A DNA stretch of 9,996 nt from Burkholderiaceae bacterium (GTDB lineage Bacteria; Pseudomonadota; Gammaproteobacteria; Burkholderiales; Burkholderiaceae), in contig CANBPJ010000061.1 of the NCBI GenBank assembly GCA_947371415.1, positions 1 through 9,996 on the forward strand. The letters are read 5' to 3'. Numbering within the stretch: position 1 is the stretch's first letter; each line of letters opens with the position of its first letter. Shown here piece by piece: positions 6,004 through 9,996 of this stretch. The notes under the pieces are model-generated. The model did not search any database. It was not told the origin of the DNA and was given only the letters and a program-made list of their open reading frames with translations. The position numbers and the translations under genes were made by a program.

Positions 6004-7942
6004 TGCCTGTCTCCTCTTTTAATAAGTTTCTGCTGTAATCCATTTCAGCGTTTGTCTTTTGCCTTCGTTCAGAAAACCAATTCATTCCTAAATTTGGGTC
6101 GTCATCGCGTGACCACCCCTCCGCTTGCTTTTCTACATTCGGCATAAATAGATTTGAATCGATACGATCGTCATATCGCAAGAGGGTCTCGTGTAGGAGA
6201 TTACGGATATGCTCGTAATCCATTCCTCTGGCTTGTAGGTTTTGCATCTGAATTGATAGATTCGTAATCATGGGTAGAACCTTGAGCCAGCCCTCCTTGT
6301 CTTCCATGCTATCCGGTGCGCCTGTAGTACCAGCTCTTATGCGTAAATCGACCATGTCAAAGATTCGGTCTTTGGTGAGCTCTGGCCAGTCATAGGTTTT
6401 CTCCATAGTCATGACTAGTTCGCCATTGATCATGGTGGGCTTGGTGCTTGGCGGCCCCATGTAGCGCTCTACTTGCTCTTTGGTCAGTTCTTGTAAAAGT
6501 ACCTGGGCACTGTATTGCGCGATCTCTTGTAACCAATCTTCTATCTGGTCTTTGAATTCAAATACGCGCCCCGATAAGGCTCTTTGCAAGATGTTGGCTT
6601 CGGTTGCTGTCTTAGGTCTGACGACTGTTGATCGCGCAGCGTCTTGCAGTCCGGTAACCTGCTCCCAGTCATAACGCACTGCACTGGTGTCATACACAAT
6701 TGGGTCGATCTTGGGATGCCCCCTGGGAATAATGACTTGATTAAGCGGCTTGCCTTCGGTATCGACAATGGTGATTTCGCCGAATCTTGAATCCGAGTGC
6801 TTCTTAATAGTCTTTTCATTAATATCAGCTGATGCTACCCACCCAGGGATACATAGGTCTCGATGTTGATTGAATCGATCCCTTGCTTCGTTGTGCTCGT
6901 CTTGTAGACGCTCGGTTAGGTCTACCAAACTTGGACCAACAAACTGGCCATCTACTACCTGATATGGCAATAGAAAGAATGGATACCAGCGTTCTCCTGC
7001 TCTTGCAGGTGAGTAGGGTTCACGTAGCCATTCAGTCGCGCCCTCCACCATGGTGTAAACACGCTGGGTAGCTCTGTCCCAGATCTCTAGCACTGCTATT
7101 TGCTGATCATCAGTCACTGGAGCCGATCCCGCATCCATCTGCATTGAGGCTAAGCGTTTGGCTTTCTTGTGAGATGGTTCACCTTGGCCTGGTTGGTAGA
7201 TCCTGGCATTGGCTAAGTTCTTTTTGTAGAGTGCTTCAGCCTGGCCGCGCTTCATTGGGATGATTTGGCAGATCCAGTCCGCATCGGTGTAGTCCCAGAA
7301 CTCGCAGATGGATGGATCAATGAGAAGGTTTTCTGTAAGAACCCTATCGATTACTAGACCTTCAGCCGATTGCACTTCTGATTGCTCTTGAAGTGACTTG
7401 ATGAGCTCTGCTAATTCCTCCCTCTTGGTATCATGATGATGCCGATCATCGCCCTGAAGATCTCGAACCAAGTCCTCTATGGCTAGAAGGTTTTCTTGTG
7501 CATCGTTGATGCGACCCTGGATATATGAATCCTTGCTTGGGTCTCGCTGATACATCACTTTGAGAATGCCGAAGCTACAGGTTAGTGCCGCCCTTACAGT
7601 GGATTTAGCTCGATTCTTGAGCTGGGCATGTTCAAGCGCTCTATTGGTGACTTTCTCTAGCGTTTTACAGAAGAGCTTGATATCCGCACCCGAGTGGGTT
7701 GGTGTTGTTGAGATCTCTGGGTTGCGTGCATAGACGTTAGGAAGAACTGCAGAGATGGTGCCATGAATGAGGTTGGCTCTCAGACTATAGAAGTCTTTGC
7801 TAGTGGGGTCGGCATTCCAATTAAACCCGGCGACGGTATTGCGGTTGTGTCCTACGCGTTTATGGAATGTTGCCCAGTGAGCGCGCGCATGCGTAATGCG
7901 GGCGGTCCATTTTTGTTGGAGGGAATTTGAGTCTTGAGGCAC
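5984..7942 (-). CDS. Phage portal protein (podovirus-like head-tail connector)
   Basis: The 652-residue protein has the length and features of podovirus-type portals, the dodecameric ring at the DNA-entry vertex of the head. Characteristic parts are the N-terminal DFYSLRANLIHGTISAVLPNVYARNPEI (50-77), the helical ALTCSFGILKVMY segment (119-131), a charged coiled-coil insert (about 142-190), and the VLTENLLIDPSICEFWDYTDADW stretch (201-223). A middle segment GPSLVDLTERLQDEHNEARDRFNQHRD resembles portal stem helices. These are recalled family resemblances. The only plausible start is GTG at 7942, because an in-frame TAG lies three codons upstream and no ATG follows soon. AGGA lies almost against that GTG, so initiation is probably weak or the true upstream end has been altered. 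No terminase gene precedes it; pbpG does, 138 bp away on the same strand. Confidence 0.82.
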   Translation of the reverse strand: MPQDSNSLQQKWTARITHARAHWATFHKRVGHNRNTVAGFNWNADPTSKDFYSLRANLIHGTISAVLPNVYARNPEISTTPTHSGADIKLFCKTLEKVTNRALEHAQLKNRAKSTVRAALTCSFGILKVMYQRDPSKDSYIQGRINDAQENLLAIEDLVRDLQGDDRHHHDTKREELAELIKSLQEQSEVQSAEGLVIDRVLTENLLIDPSICEFWDYTDADWICQIIPMKRGQAEALYKKNLANARIYQPGQGEPSHKKAKRLASMQMDAGSAPVTDDQQIAVLEIWDRATQRVYTMVEGATEWLREPYSPARAGERWYPFFLLPYQVVDGQFVGPSLVDLTERLQDEHNEARDRFNQHRDLCIPGWVASADINEKTIKKHSDSRFGEITIVDTEGKPLNQVIIPRGHPKIDPIVYDTSAVRYDWEQVTGLQDAARSTVVRPKTATEANILQRALSGRVFEFKDQIEDWLQEIAQYSAQVLLQELTKEQVERYMGPPSTKPTMINGELVMTMEKTYDWPELTKDRIFDMVDLRIRAGTTGAPDSMEDKEGWLKVLPMITNLSIQMQNLQARGMDYEHIRNLLHETLLRYDDRIDSNLFMPNVEKQAEGWSRDDDPNLGMNWFSERRQKTNAEMDYSRNLLKEETGNDASSK

Positions 7943-8080
7943 ATCCTATTTATAGATGGTTCGCTCTTTGCTAGTGAATTTATTTAAGATAAATATTAGT
8001 ACGTCAGCTGTAGGATGAAGAGCAGACATCCTCATGTCAAAATCCAACAGGCACTAGTCGACCCATAGGAGACTTTCAAG
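7943..8080. other. Short junction between pbpG and the phage block
   Basis: This 138-bp gap marks the apparent change from host to phage genes. It contains an AT-rich dyad TATTTA-AGA-TAAATA (7981-7995) and a small hairpin AGGATG/CATCCT (8012-8017 with 8027-8032) without a T-run. There is also a TATAAA on the minus strand (7950-7955) that would start transcription almost at the portal GTG. No tRNA end, integrase gene or obvious att repeat is visible, and no intrinsic terminator follows pbpG. Confidence 0.4.
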
Positions 8081-8896
8081 CTATTGAATTTTTTCCAGTG
8101 CAGCCTTTGCAAAAAGAGCGTCTTTAAATCGGGTATTTTTACCTTTTGACTGAAGAAATACCATAGCGATATTTCTACCATTAATTTTTGCCTCCATAAC
8201 CAAGCATCTTCCAGCTGCTGCAATATAACCCGTCTTTTGCACCAAGACATCCATGATTTCATTACGGACAATAGGGTTGGTATTTACAAATGGCTGCGGT
8301 GCATGGATGCCATCAACAATATTGAATTTTTCTGTTGTTGAGAATTCTTGGATCAAGGGGTGGCGCATAGATTCCTGTAATAGGAGGACTAAATCCTGCG
8401 CTGTAGAAACATTCTGCGGGGAGAGCCCAGTAGGCTCAATGAAGTGGGTGTGCGCCATTCCAATCTCTTTTGCCTTTAGATTCATGGCAGCAACAAAAGC
8501 CTCCGTTCCCCCTTCATATGATCTTGCCAGGGCATTGATTGCTCTATTTTCCGATGCCATTAACCCAACTCTCAAGACCCTCTTTCGACTTATTTCCGTT
8601 CCCACCTTGAGCTTCCATTTTGCGCTTGATTGCCAGGCAATATCTTCACGCTCAATCCTGAGTGGCTCAGCCAGACCCTGGCCGGACTCCAAAACAACTA
8701 TTGAGGACATTAACTTAGATATTGAGGCAATTGGCGAAATGGCTAAAGAATTTCTATCAACCAACACCTCCCCGCTGTCAACATCAACGACATAGGCAAT
8801 ATTGGAATGGAAATCCTCTGCCTGGCGACCCTTTGCAAATACAGGATCATTAGTAAATATTAGCGCTAGTGCGCAGGCTATAAACAACTTATACAT
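8081..8896 (-). CDS. pbpG: D-alanyl-D-alanine endopeptidase (PBP7/8 type)
   Basis: This periplasmic low-molecular-weight penicillin-binding protein cleaves D-Ala-meso-DAP crosslinks in peptidoglycan. I choose ATG 8896 (271 residues) because it opens a normal signal peptide, MYKLFIACALALIF...VFA, with likely cleavage after VFA. The in-frame TTG at 8935 overlaps a perfect -10 box. All three active-site motifs are present, numbered from this start: S58-I-S-K61 (nucleophile and lysine), S115-E-N117, and K221-T-G. They lie in contexts typical of PbpG (PIASISKLM, LMASENRA, VQKTGYI-AAGRCLVM). The protein is somewhat shorter than the roughly 310-residue E. coli enzyme and lacks a C-terminal membrane anchor such as DacA/DacC proteins carry, as expected for PBP7/8. 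It appears intact and active, and is most likely a host core gene. Confidence 0.92.
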   Translation of the reverse strand: MYKLFIACALALIFTNDPVFAKGRQAEDFHSNIAYVVDVDSGEVLVDRNSLAISPIASISKLMSSIVVLESGQGLAEPLRIEREDIAWQSSAKWKLKVGTEISRKRVLRVGLMASENRAINALARSYEGGTEAFVAAMNLKAKEIGMAHTHFIEPTGLSPQNVSTAQDLVLLLQESMRHPLIQEFSTTEKFNIVDGIHAPQPFVNTNPIVRNEIMDVLVQKTGYIAAAGRCLVMEAKINGRNIAMVFLQSKGKNTRFKDALFAKAALEKIQ

Positions 8897-8934
8897 ATCT
8901 TTGCTTATTTCACCAATACTTAAATGGGCGCTCA

Positions 8935-8940
8935 ATTATA
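8935..8940 (-). promoter_or_regulatory. Perfect -10 box TATAAT upstream of pbpG
   Basis: The minus strand reads TACTATAATTG. Transcription would start near 8928 and give a leader of about 32 bases before the ATG at 8896. No good -35 is visible at 16-18 bp spacing (the region reads ATAAGG), so the promoter may be activator-dependent. Confidence 0.55.
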
Positions 8941-9112
8941 GTATTTGCTCCAATCGTCCTTATCTTCCGCTTGTAGTGTAGGCATATCAGCCAATCCCAT
9001 AAAGTGAGATGAGCATTAGAACCGCATGTCTTGCCAACTGCAGTGCCCGAGGATTGATCAACCATAGCTTCAGGAATGGCAATGGAATCGATATGCAGCC
9101 GTCATCATTGCA

Positions 9113-9616
9113 TCATCCTCCCGTCTCAGATTTTAGAATCTGAGAAAAGCGACTTTTTGCATATTGAATACGCATTTGCCTTTCTTGATTAGCAACTCCT
9201 ATAGTAATTCGCTTATCAATCAAGTCTTTGTATATAGCATCAATATTTGTGTAGAAATTGGCATACACAGCCACCAAGGCTGGGGAAGGTAGTTCATTTG
9301 TAATATCTCGACATTTCAAGGTGGACTCTTTAAATCTTATCAATACAGCTGCTTGATCGAAGGCAATCTTGTCGCTTGAATTAAATAACTCTTTTGCATT
9401 TTGACTCTTCTCCGTTAGCACCAAAATATGTTCATCAACATACTTCGCATCATCTGACTGATTTACCTCGGCAACACATGAGGCAATCTTTTTCTGTACT
9501 TCATTCACTTTAGCAATCGAGACGTCATTACCAGGCTTGTTAGTGGGCGTTTCATTTGTGGCGCATCCCGATAACAAAATTGCAAGCAGTGCAATACCGC
9601 GATAGATATTTTTCAT
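9113..9616 (-). CDS. Small predicted lipoprotein of unknown function
   Basis: I start this at ATG 9616 (167 residues). It has AAGGA five bases upstream and opens a classic lipoprotein signal, MKNIYRGIALLAILLSGC, with the lipobox LSGC and the lipidated cysteine at position 18. The upstream ATG at 9646 lies inside a terminator hairpin and would push the signal sequence inward. After a short Thr/Asn/Pro-rich linker, the mature part is soluble and mostly helical, with charged segments. It contains two further cysteines in VASC- and KCRD-like contexts (ASCVAEV and TLKCRDI), which could form a disulfide in the periplasm. I do not recognise a family. The first residue after Cys18 is Ala, not Asp, so outer-membrane sorting is expected by the E. 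coli +2 rule. Confidence 0.78.
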   Translation of the reverse strand: MKNIYRGIALLAILLSGCATNETPTNKPGNDVSIAKVNEVQKKIASCVAEVNQSDDAKYVDEHILVLTEKSQNAKELFNSSDKIAFDQAAVLIRFKESTLKCRDITNELPSPALVAVYANFYTNIDAIYKDLIDKRITIGVANQERQMRIQYAKSRFSQILKSETGG

Positions 9617-9631
9617 AATGATCCTTTTGTT
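9617..9631 (-). promoter_or_regulatory. Ribosome binding site deciding the lipoprotein start
   Basis: The minus strand reads AAAAGGATCATT-ATG, with AAGGA five bases before the ATG at 9616. It begins only a few bases after the T-run of the upstream terminator. Confidence 0.7.
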
Positions 9632-9666
9632 AAAAAAGCCCCACAAACTCTTTTGAGTTCAGGGGC
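9632..9666 (-). terminator. Strong intrinsic terminator (possible attenuator) before the lipoprotein gene
   Basis: On the minus strand, outer arms GCCCC (9666-9662) and GGGGC (9642-9638) enclose an inner stem GAACTC-AAAA-GAGTTT, followed at once by six Ts (9637-9632). This is a textbook rho-independent terminator for the membrane-protein gene ending at 9685. It lies so close to the lipoprotein ribosome binding site that no separate promoter fits between them. Confidence 0.88.
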
Positions 9667-9684
9667 AAGGGAGAACACTGTAGA

Positions 9685-9990
9685 TTAAATAGTTGAGAGA
9701 CTTAATTCAGACAAGGCATCAATCTGATGCAACTCATTATCCTGGGAAGCTATTAGATGCTGGCCTAGCAAGACGGAGGCGGCAATAACCACAAAAGCTA
9801 TCAATGCGGTAAGCTTGGGGTGCAATCTTGCTAAAACCAAAACCTCGAAGAGCCCATGATTTGGCTTTTCAGTCTTAGCAACCGTTCTTTGCCAATCTTG
9901 ATAAATGCGTTGTTCAAAATGGGTAGATGACTCTTGCACTTCGATTTGATCTAACACTTTCTTTAAATGTTTTTTATCATTCGCTCGCAT
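9685..9990 (-). CDS. Small single-pass membrane protein, possibly of a sigma-factor-linked family
   Basis: The 101-residue protein has a charged, helical N-terminal part (1-55), one strong transmembrane segment (about 59-81, PKLTALIAFVVIAASVLLG), and a short acidic tail with NELHQIDALSEL. A cytoplasmic N-terminus and single membrane span fit small anti-sigma-like or DUF3619-type proteins, which in Burkholderiales often follow an rpoE-like sigma factor gene. The C-terminal IDALSEL segment is only loosely similar to what I remember of that family. The upstream gene lies beyond the window edge, so this cannot be tested here. The start ATG is at 9990. Only six bases upstream are visible, so a longer form cannot be excluded. 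A strong terminator follows 19 bases after the stop. Confidence 0.65.
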   Translation of the reverse strand: MRANDKKHLKKVLDQIEVQESSTHFEQRIYQDWQRTVAKTEKPNHGLFEVLVLARLHPKLTALIAFVVIAASVLLGQHLIASQDNELHQIDALSELSLSTI

Positions 9991-9996
9991 GAGATT

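Noticed and set aside
8897..8935. Longer pbpG starting at TTG 8935
   Set aside because: The TTG overlaps a perfect TATAAT box and would put 13 residues before a normal signal peptide that begins at ATG 8896.
8910..9065. Minus-strand ATG frame of 51 codons upstream of pbpG
   Set aside because: No Shine-Dalgarno, and it runs through the pbpG -10 box and leader. It could be a gene remnant but nothing in it is recognisable.

Overview
The window looks like a betaproteobacterial chromosome, most likely a Polynucleobacter-like member of the Burkholderiaceae. That assignment rests on moderate GC content and on a PBP7/8-type D-alanyl-D-alanine endopeptidase whose sequence style fits the group. It is an inference from protein similarity by eye, not a database result. 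Nearly all genes read on the minus strand; the exception is one plus-strand Fic gene.

Positions 1-7942 hold a phage morphogenesis and lysis block read right to left: portal protein (GTG start at 7942), scaffolding-like protein, a divergent interruption (Fic gene), major capsid protein, a small conserved-looking head-region protein, a holin-like membrane protein, and an M15-type zinc endolysin. A further minus-strand gene begins at 129 and leaves the window. No terminase is visible upstream of the portal and no tail gene lies between capsid and lysis genes. The block is therefore a remnant, an unusually arranged prophage, or a compact capsid-encoding element whose remaining genes lie beyond the left edge.

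Positions 2747-4800 are a roughly 2 kb insert between the scaffold and capsid genes, which are normally neighbours. It carries a 513-residue Fic protein on the opposite strand. Its N-terminal half resembles the AbiEi antitoxin/regulator family, followed by an SxxxEG inhibitory motif and a C-terminal Fic AMPylation motif. The gene is preceded by 487 bases of non-coding DNA packed with inverted repeats. At the promoter-proximal end is an array of three AACAAAGTA repeats spaced exactly 23 bp apart, the third lying between a candidate -35 and -10. A 12-bp inverted repeat closes the 3' end. The insert looks like a self-regulated cargo (moron or defence/toxin-like) module.

Positions 8081-9996 look like host DNA: pbpG with a signal peptide and a perfect TATAAT upstream, a small lipoprotein of unknown function, and a short single-pass membrane protein at the right edge. 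A strong intrinsic terminator separates the last two and almost touches the lipoprotein ribosome binding site. No tRNA, rRNA, CRISPR array, IS element or clear att site was seen.
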